Of a stretch of DNA of 11,855 nucleotides, positions 1-8,200 are shown one piece after another. Position 1 is the first letter of the stretch. The number at the start of each line of letters is the position of its first letter. The notes under the pieces were generated by a model. It saw only the letters and a list, made by a program, of their open reading frames with translations. It was not told the origin of the DNA and ran no database searches. Position numbers and translations under genes: made by a program. The DNA comes from Opitutaceae bacterium (lineage in GTDB: Bacteria > Verrucomicrobiota > Verrucomicrobiia > Opitutales > Opitutaceae), in contig JAHFTI010000070.1 in the NCBI GenBank assembly GCA_023265535.1, positions 1-11,855 on the forward strand. The letters are read 5' to 3'.

Positions 1-1815
1 CGGGGCGCCGTGCTCGGCCTGCTCGCCGGGGCCGCGATGGTGCTGCCCCTGTGGTGGTACCTGCGGAGGCCCCCCCTGCTGCGCACGCTTACCTTCTGCG
101 GGGCGGCGCTGCTGCTGGCCCTGGCGGCAATGCTGTTCGACCCGCGCCTCGCCGCCCTCGCAAGGACCGGTCAATGGGACGAGAACGCTCGTGAGAGCAA
201 CCAGCAGCGCCAGGCCATGCTGGTGGCTGGAATGGAGATGGGGCGCGAGCGCCCGTTGCTGGGCCAGGGACCTGGCAGCGTGCCGCTGCTGATACCCCGC
301 TTCCAGCAGGGCCTGCCCGGAGCCGCCCCGGGCGTGCTCGAGCTGCATTCCACGCCCCTGCAGGTCTGGGCTGAGCTGGGCTTCGCGGGGGTGCTTTCCC
401 TGTTGCTGCTCCTCGCGGGCACCGCCAGCGCGCTGGCCCGCCTGATGTCCTCGGAACGGACGCGAAGGGAACCGGCTCGGGCGCTGGTGCTGCTCTCGCT
501 TTTCTCGGGCTACTGCGTCTTCGCCTGCACGGATTTCCAACTCGACCTCCCCCTGCCCTCCGCACTGCTGCTCTCGATCCTTGTGATCCTCGGGCGCGAA
601 CCGGGAGCGGTGCAGCAGGCGCAGGCGGCCCCGGAACGGCTGCGCCTGGCGCGGCTTTGCGGGCTGGGCCTGCTGCTTCTGCTGGCGGTCTCGCTGCATT
701 CCCAGTACCGGGAGACGCGCGCACGCGCGGCCTTTGCCGGTGCCGCGGAGGCGGCGGAACGGGGTGACGGGGCGGGCTTCGTGGCGGGCACGCGGCGGGC
801 GATGGAACTGGCACCCGAGAACCCCTACTACACCAACCAGCTCGCCGCCTTCACCGCACGGCAGGCCGGAGGGGCTGCGGAGGGCCGGGGGATGGAACTG
901 ACGCGGGAACTCCTGAGCCGGTCGCTGCTCCTCAACCGCGACCAGGAGTATGCGCGCTACAACCTTGGCTGGCTGCTGATCCTGCGCGCACCGCACCAGG
1001 CCGAGGAACACCTGCGGGCCTGCGCACGCCTGATGCCCGCAAAGGGCCGCGTCTACCTGGGACTCTCCCTTGCATTCCATGCCGCGGGACGCGAACGGGA
1101 CGCGGCGGACGCACTGGCCCTCGAGCTCCTGAACAACCCGGCCGTTGTCAGCCTGCCCCTGTGGGAGGAGCCGTCCCTGGGACCGCTGCTGGCCGAGGCC
1201 TCGCGCCGCTGCGCCGCTCTCAGGCGCGAGCTGCTCTCGCAGCCCCTGGCCGGCCCCGCCCTTCGCGCCAGGCTGGAGCGCGACGCGGCCGTGGAGGCCT
1301 GGTGGCTGGGTGGAAGCGGAGACCTGCCGCCCGCCGGCGTAGTGGGGCCACGGATACAGTCGGCAGCAGCAGCCGCGGGAAGCACCGGCCCCGCGTCCGA
1401 GCACGGCCAGGCCGTGCCGCGCAGCCTCGCCCTCCTGCGCAGCCTCGCCGAACCCGGCAGCCTGCCTCCCGATGCGGCCCTCGACGACGCCCTTGGCAGG
1501 CTGGCAGCACGGCACCCGGACTCCCTCCGGGACCTGTTGCGCGCCTCCGTATCCGAAGTCCCGATACTCCAGGTGGTCTCGCGCAACTCGCGCCCGGGCT
1601 ACAACGTGCTGATGAGAAACCAGGACGGGTTCCCCCTGGTCGACCTGGAGCTGATCGCCGAGCGGCGCCTGCCCATGCTGTGCCTGCCCTGGCTGTTCAG
1701 CCCCAAGGGAGGCATCCCCACGCCCTTCCTCCTGGCGAAACTGCAGGACATCCCGGGCCTGGGCAGACAGCCTGCCCCCGCCGCGGGCGCGAAGTCCCCC
1801 GCGCAGCAGGATTGA
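1..1815 (+). CDS. O-antigen ligase/polymerase-like membrane protein with TPR-like C-terminal region (5' partial)
   Basis: The reading frame is open from the first base, so the gene starts upstream of the window; the GTG at 10 is an internal codon, not a convincing start. The visible part begins with two hydrophobic segments (about nt 10-165). A polar loop follows (nt 166-350) with the Wzy_C-type pattern Arg-Gln-Ala-Met, then RERPLLGQGPGSV and a later conserved His. Next come three or four membrane segments (about nt 370-430, 480-535, 545-595, 640-700). The last 370 residues look soluble, with helical TPR-like pairs (for example nt 790-1135, including NPYYTNQLA and YARYNLGWLL). The family joins or transfers polysaccharide chains at the outer face of the inner membrane, and TPR-tailed versions are common in exopolysaccharide loci. 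The sugar transferase gene next door supports that role. Whether it acts as polymerase or ligase cannot be told. The final 120 residues match nothing I recognise. Confidence 0.82.
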   Translation, partial: RGAVLGLLAGAAMVLPLWWYLRRPPLLRTLTFCGAALLLALAAMLFDPRLAALARTGQWDENARESNQQRQAMLVAGMEMGRERPLLGQGPGSVPLLIPRFQQGLPGAAPGVLELHSTPLQVWAELGFAGVLSLLLLLAGTASALARLMSSERTRREPARALVLLSLFSGYCVFACTDFQLDLPLPSALLLSILVILGREPGAVQQAQAAPERLRLARLCGLGLLLLLAVSLHSQYRETRARAAFAGAAEAAERGDGAGFVAGTRRAMELAPENPYYTNQLAAFTARQAGGAAEGRGMELTRELLSRSLLLNRDQEYARYNLGWLLILRAPHQAEEHLRACARLMPAKGRVYLGLSLAFHAAGRERDAADALALELLNNPAVVSLPLWEEPSLGPLLAEASRRCAALRRELLSQPLAGPALRARLERDAAVEAWWLGGSGDLPPAGVVGPRIQSAAAAAGSTGPASEHGQAVPRSLALLRSLAEPGSLPPDAALDDALGRLAARHPDSLRDLLRASVSEVPILQVVSRNSRPGYNVLMRNQDGFPLVDLELIAERRLPMLCLPWLFSPKGGIPTPFLLAKLQDIPGLGRQPAPAAGAKSPAQQD

Positions 1816-1848
1816 TCCCCGCGGGTCCCTTGTGCTTGATGTGCTGAC

Positions 1849-3288
1849 ATGAGCCCGGCCCACACACACAGCCGCCTTCGCCGCCTGATCCCGGCCGCCC
1901 TGCTGGCAGGCGACACGCTGGTCATCTTCGGCGCCCTGCTGGCGGGCTACTGGCTGCGCTACCACACGCCGCTGGGGGATCTCTTCATCGAGGTCAGCGG
2001 CGCCCGCCTGGGGGATTACCTGCCGCTCCTGGGGCTGGGCTGCGGCTTTCTCGTCATCTCCTTTGCGCACAACAGGCTCTACGACGAGCGACTGCTCCTG
2101 CGCCTCTACCAGTCCCTGAGCATCATCCTGAAGGGCATCGCCTTCTGGTTTGTCACCTACCTCGGGATGTCGCTGGTGCTCAAGTTCTCCCCTCCCATCT
2201 CCCGCCTCTTCGTGGTTTACGCGTGCCTGTGCACGGTGGTGCTGCTCTGGGTCTGGCGCAGCCTGGCGCACCGGCTGCTCGTGGGAGTCCCCGCCCTCAC
2301 CCTGCCGCTGCGCCAGCGCGCGGCGATCCTGGGATGGTCGGACGAGGCAGCTGACCTGTGCGCGGAGTTGGGGCGGCATGAGAGCCATCCCTACCTGCTG
2401 ATAGGGCTCATCGAGAGGCCGGAAGGCGACGTCCCGGTCGCTCCGCCCCCCGGGGCCCCTGCCAGGCTGGGCACCCTGGCCGAGATTGAGAACCTCTTCG
2501 TGCGTGAACGGATCGACGTGCTGATCACGGCCCGCCTCGACCTGCCGCGGGAGGAGCTCAGCCGCCTCGTGAATTCCTGCGAGAAGGCGGGCGTGGAGCT
2601 GAAGATCATTCCCTCGGTGTTCCAGGTCTTCGTGACCGGGCTGCGGCTGCAGACGATCGGCGCAGTGCCCGTGCTGGGCGTGGAGGAGCTCGCCCTGGGA
2701 CGCTTCCTGAATCGCGCGCTCAAGCGCTGCTGCGACGTGGCAGGGGCCGCGCTCGCGCTTCCCCTGAGCCTGCCCCTGATGGTTGTATTGGCAGTCTTGA
2801 TACGGCGCGAGTCCCCGGGAGCCCCGGTGCTCTTCAGGCAGAGCCGCGTGGGTGCGGGAGGCCGCGACTTCGTGATGCTCAAGCTGCGCAGCATGACCCC
2901 GGGGGCCGAGGCCCGCGACCATGAGCGGCAGAGCACGCCCGCGGGAGACAGCAGGCTGCTGAGGATCGGCGCCTGGATGCGGCGCTGGAACCTCGACGAA
3001 CTGCCCCAGCTCTGGAACGTCCTGCGCGGCGACATGAGCCTGGTGGGGCCGCGCCCCGAGCGCCGCCACCATGCGGAGACCCTCTCGTCCTCGATCCCGC
3101 ACTACATGCCGCGCCACCTGGTGAAGCCGGGGATGACCGGCTGGGCGCAGGTCAACGGCCTGCGAGGCAACTGCTCCATCGAACGGCGCATCCAGCACGA
3201 CCTGTTTTACATTGAGAACTGGTCGCCCTGGCTGGACCTGCAGATCGTGCTGCTCACCCTTGTGCGTTGGAAAAACCCGAGCGAATAG
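1849..3288 (+). CDS. Polyprenyl-phosphate sugar-1-phosphate transferase (exopolysaccharide-initiating, WcaJ/PssY-like)
   Basis: This 479-residue protein has the full layout of the large polyprenol phosphoglycosyltransferases. Four N-terminal membrane helices lie at about residues 14-36, 56-73, 90-111 and 118-139. A Rossmann-like CoA_binding_3-type middle region spans about 150-285. The catalytic bacterial sugar transferase domain covers about 291-479. That domain starts with KRCCDV and a membrane-associated hydrophobic helix (296-318), then has VLFRQSRVG, KLRSM, and LDELPQLWNVLRGDMSLVGP with the catalytic Asp383-Glu384 pair, PRPE, and KPGMTGWAQVNGLRG. The family transfers a sugar-1-phosphate (often glucose or galactose) from a UDP-sugar to undecaprenyl phosphate on the cytoplasmic face, the first step of repeat-unit assembly. 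The sugar specificity cannot be read from the sequence. The ATG lies 33 bp after the ligase-like gene; no clear Shine-Dalgarno sequence is seen. The family call is secure. Confidence 0.93.
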   Translation: MSPAHTHSRLRRLIPAALLAGDTLVIFGALLAGYWLRYHTPLGDLFIEVSGARLGDYLPLLGLGCGFLVISFAHNRLYDERLLLRLYQSLSIILKGIAFWFVTYLGMSLVLKFSPPISRLFVVYACLCTVVLLWVWRSLAHRLLVGVPALTLPLRQRAAILGWSDEAADLCAELGRHESHPYLLIGLIERPEGDVPVAPPPGAPARLGTLAEIENLFVRERIDVLITARLDLPREELSRLVNSCEKAGVELKIIPSVFQVFVTGLRLQTIGAVPVLGVEELALGRFLNRALKRCCDVAGAALALPLSLPLMVVLAVLIRRESPGAPVLFRQSRVGAGGRDFVMLKLRSMTPGAEARDHERQSTPAGDSRLLRIGAWMRRWNLDELPQLWNVLRGDMSLVGPRPERRHHAETLSSSIPHYMPRHLVKPGMTGWAQVNGLRGNCSIERRIQHDLFYIENWSPWLDLQIVLLTLVRWKNPSE

Positions 3289-3294
3289 GCCACC

Positions 3295-4332
3295 ATGAGT
3301 TCCCCGTTGCTGCTTCCTGCCGACCACTCCCGCATCGCCCTCATGGGAAGGACGGCCCCGCTCCCCGGTGGAGGCGTGCGCATGGGCTTTCCGGGGATCA
3401 AGTTTTGTTTCCGCTACACGGGCCCCGCCCCGGCGCTGCACTTCAGGGCGGACACGCCTGACTGCTGCTTCAATCTCTCCTGCAACGGGTGGGAGCCGGT
3501 CGTCCTTCACCTGCTGCAGGGCAGCAACCGGATCCCACTTCCGACGGGGGCGGCAGGCCCCGAGGGCTGCACCGTGGAGCTGGTGCGGCGCACGGAAGCA
3601 TGGCAGGGAATGGCGGACTTCCTCGGGCTCGAAATGCCGGCTGGCACGCGGCTGCTTGAGGCTCCGGTCTGGCCAACGCGACGGCTGCTGTTCATCGGTG
3701 ACTCCATCACCAGCGGCGAGGGCATCGACTTGTTTCCCGCGGCGGCCAGTGCCAACCCACGCTGGTCAAATGCAGCCCGTTCCTTTGGCATGCTGCTCGG
3801 ACGCTGGCTGGATGCCCAGGTGCACCTGGTAAGCTACGGTGGCCGCGGCCTCACGCGCACCTGGGACAACCGCACCGACCAGGCCAACGCCCCGCAGTTT
3901 TTCGAACGCTGCCTTCCCGACGATCCCAGCCCGTTGTGGAACCACGGACACTACGTGCCCGATGCGATCGTGGTTTGCCTCGGCACCAACGATTTCAGCT
4001 CCAGCCTGCCCGACGAGAGCGCGTTCACGGCGGCATGGCTGAAATTCCTGGCTCGCATGCGCGCTGTTCATGCGGGCACGCCCATCCTCCTGGCGGAGAG
4101 CCCCATTTTCCCGGATGCACCGGAGGCACCCGACATTGGCAAGAGGCGCCTGCTGCGGAGGTGCCTTGAGGCTGTCGCCCACGAGTATTCACTTGCCGGA
4201 GACAACACGGTGCAGGTGGCGCCCGTCGGGCATCAGCCCGGCACCTACCTGGACGCACATCCGGTGGCCTTCCAGCACGAGCGAATCGCCTTGGAGTTGC
4301 TGCCCCGACTGCGCGCCCTCACCGGCTGGTGA
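3295..4332 (+). CDS. SGNH/GDSL hydrolase, carbohydrate esterase family 2-like
   Basis: This 345-residue protein has an N-terminal beta-rich region (about 10-125, with GRTAPLP and FRYTGPAPALHFRAD) like the jelly-roll domain of CE2 acetyl-xylan esterases. The SGNH hydrolase domain (about 128-345) carries block I FIGDSITSGEG with nucleophile Ser137, a block II Gly in SYGGRG (180-185), block III GTND (230-233, oxyanion Asn232), and a C-terminal DAH motif with Asp320 and His322. All catalytic elements are therefore present. CE2 enzymes remove O-acetyl groups from sugars. No signal peptide is visible and the frame cannot be extended, because it is closed by the stop codon of the preceding gene; a cytoplasmic site, or export by an unusual route, is implied. 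It starts 6 bp after the sugar transferase gene, so co-transcription is very likely and a polysaccharide substrate is plausible. Its 3' end overlaps the convergent sirtuin gene by 14 bp. Confidence 0.87.
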   Translation: MSSPLLLPADHSRIALMGRTAPLPGGGVRMGFPGIKFCFRYTGPAPALHFRADTPDCCFNLSCNGWEPVVLHLLQGSNRIPLPTGAAGPEGCTVELVRRTEAWQGMADFLGLEMPAGTRLLEAPVWPTRRLLFIGDSITSGEGIDLFPAAASANPRWSNAARSFGMLLGRWLDAQVHLVSYGGRGLTRTWDNRTDQANAPQFFERCLPDDPSPLWNHGHYVPDAIVVCLGTNDFSSSLPDESAFTAAWLKFLARMRAVHAGTPILLAESPIFPDAPEAPDIGKRRLLRRCLEAVAHEYSLAGDNTVQVAPVGHQPGTYLDAHPVAFQHERIALELLPRLRALTGW

Positions 4333-5077
4333 GCACCCCCACAGGCCTGCCCTCCCGGGCATCCCGCGAGGCGATCAGCCTTTCGAGCTCAGCCACTCCC
4401 TCGGACGCTCCCCTGCGCAGGACGGTGATTCCCTCGCGCTGAAGGGTGGGCTCCGGGTCGATGAGATAAATGGGGGCGCTGGCAGGCACATAATTGACGA
4501 GCGAGGCGGCGGGATACACCGCCATCGAGGTCCCGATCACAACAAAGATGTCTGCGGTTTCAGCACTGGCCACGGCGGTGTCAAACAGGGGCACCTCCTC
4601 GCCGAACCAGACGATGTGGGGACGGAGCTGGCCGCCTTCAGGACAAAGGTCGCCGACATGAATCTCATCCCCCTGGAGGACGCGCACATAGTCGGGGTTT
4701 TTGCAGCTGCGCACCTTGGTGAGCTCGCCATGCAGGTGCAGGACGCGGGTACTGCCGGCACGCTCATGCAGGTCGTCGACGTTCTGGGTGATGATCTGCA
4801 CGTCAAACTGCTCCTCGAGGCGGGCCAGGGCCAGATGCCCCGCGTTGGGCTGGCACCGGCGCATCTGCTTGCGCCGCTCATTGTAGAAACGCAGCACGAG
4901 ATGCGGATCCATCACCCAGCCCTCATGGCTGGCGACCTCGCGCAAATCATGGTTCTCCCAGAGCCCGCCGTTGCCGCGAAAGGTGGAGATGCCGCTCTCG
5001 GCACTCATGCCCGCGCCCGTGAACACCACCAGACGGCGGCGAGTCTTCTGAACTTTTCTGCTGCTGAAGAAAAACAT
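4319..5077 (-). CDS. cobB: NAD-dependent protein deacylase, sirtuin family (CobB-like, class III)
   Basis: This 252-residue protein has the sirtuin motifs in order: GAGMSAESGI (21-30) and FRG for NAD binding, TQNVDDLHERAG (97-108), the catalytic HGEL with His116, RPHIVWFGE (152-160), and VVIGTS (179-184). FYNERR (64-69) places Tyr65 and Arg68 at the Tyr-x-x-Arg pair that in class III sirtuins binds acidic acyl groups, so desuccinylase as well as deacetylase activity is likely. The segment that normally holds four zinc cysteines keeps only Cys125 and Cys145, which are not arranged as CxxC pairs; zinc is probably not bound, as I recall for Bacteroidetes-type homologues. The ATG at 5077 is the only usable start, since the upstream frame has no start codon before a stop. 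No Shine-Dalgarno sequence is next to it. It lies 137 bp after sbcC on the same strand and ends inside the tail of the convergent esterase gene. Confidence 0.94.
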   Translation of the reverse strand: MFFFSSRKVQKTRRRLVVFTGAGMSAESGISTFRGNGGLWENHDLREVASHEGWVMDPHLVLRFYNERRKQMRRCQPNAGHLALARLEEQFDVQIITQNVDDLHERAGSTRVLHLHGELTKVRSCKNPDYVRVLQGDEIHVGDLCPEGGQLRPHIVWFGEEVPLFDTAVASAETADIFVVIGTSMAVYPAASLVNYVPASAPIYLIDPEPTLQREGITVLRRGASEGVAELERLIASRDAREGRPVGVLTSR

Positions 5078-5144
5078 GGGAGTGTGGGTTGCTGCCGAAA
5101 CGATAAGTCCGCCTCCCGTCCCTGACTAGTCGGATAGGTCCATT

Positions 5145-5167
5145 CTGCCCCCCGATTCAGGGGGCAG
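5145..5167. other. Inverted repeat between sbcC and the sirtuin gene
   Basis: A perfect 8-bp stem, CTGCCCCC at 5145-5152 and GGGGGCAG at 5160-5167, encloses a 7-base loop. The stem is very GC-rich and lies in the 137-bp gap between the sbcC stop and the sirtuin start. Neither strand has a T-run after it, so it is not a standard intrinsic terminator. It could be a terminator of a weaker type, a processing hairpin or an attenuator affecting the sirtuin gene. Confidence 0.45.
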
Positions 5168-5182
5168 CATTCCCCCGATCGA

Positions 5183-5200
5183 CCTAGGAATTTCCTGAGG
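5183..5200. other. Short imperfect inverted repeat just downstream of sbcC
   Basis: CCTAGGAA and TTCCTGAGG (5183-5200) can pair around a small central loop with one bulged base. It begins about 15 bases past the sbcC stop codon on the minus strand. A short T-run (TTTT) lies on the sbcC side rather than after the stem, so it does not fit the usual terminator order for sbcC transcription. Together with the stem at 5145-5167 it makes the gap structured, but its role is unknown. Confidence 0.3.
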
Positions 5201-5214
5201 GAAAACTACGCAGT

Positions 5215-8200
5215 TTAGGAGCTCAGCACGATGCGGCTGCAACCGCCCGCCTCGCGCACCACGCGGATCTGTGTGGCGATTCGTTCCTGCATGACGGCGA
5301 CGTGGGAAATCACGCCGATGGTCTTGCCCCGGGACTGCAGGCTTTCGAGCGCCGACATGGCGGCCTCGAGGGTGTCGGCGTCGAGGGATCCGAAGCCTTC
5401 GTCGATGAAGAGGGACTCGATGGCGGACTTGCCACTGGCCAGTTCGGAGAGGGCCAGCGCGAGGGCGAGGCTCACGAGGAAACACTCGCCGCCGGAGAGG
5501 CTGCCCATGGGACGCAGCACATCCGCCTGGTAGTGGTCCACGATCTCCAGCTCGAGGTCCTCAGCCTTGGGCTTCTCCTTGTTGTCGGTCTTGGCGGCGG
5601 GTTTCTCCTTCGAAGGATCCCTGGGCTCCGACTCGGCACTGTTCGCCTTGGCCTTGGGCTTCTCCGGGTCGGCGCCTCCGCGCGAGCGCTGCACGCTGTA
5701 GCGCGGGTTGAGGTGAAGCAGGTGCCGGTTCGCAAGCCAGGCCAGGCGATCCAGGGTGAGGCCCTGGGCGAAGCGCGCGAACAGGCTTCCGTCGGCCGAG
5801 CCGATGAGCGAGCGAAGGGCGTCCCAGCGCGAGAATTCCCTGTGGGCGGCCTCGGTGGCGGAGAGCAGGGCGCCCAGTTTTGCGCGGTTCGTATCATCTG
5901 TCCGGATACACTGGTCGAGCGCACCGGCCTTGCGGGTCGCCTCCGCGCCCTGGGACTCGAGCGCGCTGAGTTCCTCCCTCAATTCGCCGCCGCGCGTGGC
6001 ATCGGCGGCGGAGCCGGGAGCGAGGGCAACCATCTCTGCGGCGAGGCGCGCCTGTTCGGCACGCAGTGCGATGCCACGCTCCTCAAGGCCGCGGCGGAGC
6101 ACAAGGAGACGCTCATGCTCAGCGGCCGGGAGCAAGGCCGCGCGCAGGGAATCCTGCCCGGGAAAGCCTGCGGCGAGCGAGGCCTCCCCCAAGGCCGCCG
6201 CCAGGCTGGAGCACTCCTGTTCAGCCGCATGGATCTCAAGACCGAGGCGTTGCAGTTCAGCCTCGCAGGCCGCGAGCCTGGAGGCCGCCTCGCGCTGGCC
6301 GTTCTCCGCCAGGGACCGTGCCTCCGTAAGGGAGTCCAGGCGCCGCTTGGCCTCCACGCGCGAGGCATCGATGGAATCATCCCCAAAGAGTTCGCGCCTG
6401 CTGGAGCTGAGCCTGTCGAACTCGGCCGTGTCGGCAGCCTGCCTGCCCCTGGCCTCGTCGACCTTCAGGCGCAGCTGCTGCTCGGTCTCCCGCAGGTGCA
6501 GGAGCGTGGTCTCGGCAAGGGCGTGGCGCTGGCTGTGGGTCTGGAGTTTCTGGAGGGCACGCGCGTGGAGCGAGGCCTTCCGCTGCAGGGAATCCAGGAG
6601 GTCCGCATAGGCAGCCTGGTCCGCAGTGGAGGGCAGGGACTGGGATGCCAGCAGGAGACGGGCCTGTGCCGCGAGGCGCTCCTCCTCCTCCCCCGCCTCG
6701 CGCAACGCCTCCTGGGCACTCCCCCTCTGCACCGACCACTGTGAATGCAGGGCGACCTCCTTGGCGTGTTCGGCCTGGGCTCGTTCACGGTGCGTGACGA
6801 GTTCCTGAAGCGCGGCAGAGGCCTTTGCCAGGTCGTCAGCCCGGCTGCGGGCCTGCTCCAAACGAAACCCAAGAGCCTGCTCCTGCGAAAGGGCCTCGGA
6901 GACAAGGGTGCGCAGGGCCTCCTCATCCGAGGGCGACAGGGCGGCGGGAAGTGAAGGCTCGGCCTGCGCCCAGTCGGCCTGCAGGCGCAGCTCCTCCTGC
7001 GTGAGGGTGGCCAGGGTCTGCTCACTGAGGGCGAGACGCTGCTGTGCACTTCCGAGCTCCTTTTGAAGGGTGCTCCACGCCTCATTGAAACGGCCGAGTT
7101 GGGCTTCCGCGTCGGCCTCAGCCTGGCGGGCCCTGACCAGCTCGCCCAGGTCCTCGTCCGCCCTGTGGGCCCAGGGATGGTGGGTGGAACCGCACAGGGG
7201 ACATTCGCGCCCGTCCACGAGGTGGGGACGATGTGAGACCAGCGCGGAGCAGCGTTCCGCAAAACCAAGGGCCTGCTTGCAGGCCTGGAGCAGGGCCCTC
7301 GCCAGGTCGCGCTCGCGGGCCAGGACTGCAGTCCTCTCCTCGATGCCGCGCAGGGCGGTTTCCGCGGCGGCCCTGGTGTCCCGGGCGGCGGCGGCGCGTG
7401 TCGTGCCTTCGCGGATACGGCGTGCCAGCTCCGCATGCCGGACGAGAGCCTCGTGCCTGAGGCGGGCGGCGGTGACCTGGCCTTCGAGATCCCTCAGCCC
7501 GCCCGGGGGAAGGAGGGCGGTAAGTCGCGTGGAAAGCTCCGCCTCGGCCCTGCGGGCCGGGGCCAGGGCGGCGTCGGCGTCGACAAGGGACCGTTCCGCG
7601 CGTTGCAGGCCGCGAGAGGCCTCGGCGAGCTGTGTCTCCAAAGTCTTGATACGCGTCGCCTGGTCGGCGCGGCGGCGTGAGGCCTCGGCCCAGGCCTGCG
7701 ACGCGGTGCGGGCGGCGGGAAGCAGCTCCTCGAGCCTGCCATCGGCGGCGTTGGCCTCGAGCCAGAGCCGTCCATTGTCCATCACCTTGCGTGTCTCCTC
7801 GAGTTCGCGTTCCTGGACCGTGATCTTTGCACTGGCGGCCTGGAGCTCCGTGAGCAATGCGGACAGGGCCTCGGCCTGTCCCGTCAGCGATTGCCTGGCC
7901 GAGGAGAGTTTCGTATCCAGGACCTGCACGCGCAGCCAGAGGGCCTGCAGCTCCTCCTGGCGCCTGTTTCCGGCCTCAAGCGAGGCGACAGCGGTGGCGA
8001 GGGCGGCCTCCGCCCCGGAGAGGGCCTCAGCCAAGGAGGGCTGGAGCCCGCGGTTGCGTTCCTGGGCCAGGCGCTGTCCGCGCAGGGTTTCCTGGCAGCG
8101 GTCGAGCATGCCCAGCTGGGGCAACAGCTGCCGGGCACGCTCGGAGAGGGCCAGCCGGCCGAGCTCCCCGGCCGCCTTGCCAAGCTCCGCCCCGTGGTCG

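Noticed and set aside
1161..1847. A 228-codon plus-strand open frame overlapping the end of the ligase-like gene
   Set aside because: It is an Arg/Pro/Ala-rich out-of-frame reading. The in-frame TPR-like protein continues through the whole stretch.
4070..5125. A 351-codon plus-strand open frame over the esterase end and opposite the sirtuin gene
   Set aside because: The minus strand encodes an unmistakable sirtuin across this stretch, and the esterase uses another frame.
5145..5167. Standard intrinsic terminator for sbcC
   Set aside because: The stem is strong but no T-run follows on either strand, so I list it only as an inverted repeat.
5078..5214. tRNA or riboswitch in the sbcC-sirtuin gap
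   Set aside because: No cloverleaf, T-loop GGTTCGA-type motif or known riboswitch core can be found; only two short stems are visible.
5302..6744. A 480-codon plus-strand open frame antisense to sbcC
   Set aside because: It is the mirror of a conserved SbcC reading frame, with no recognisable domain and no ribosome binding site.
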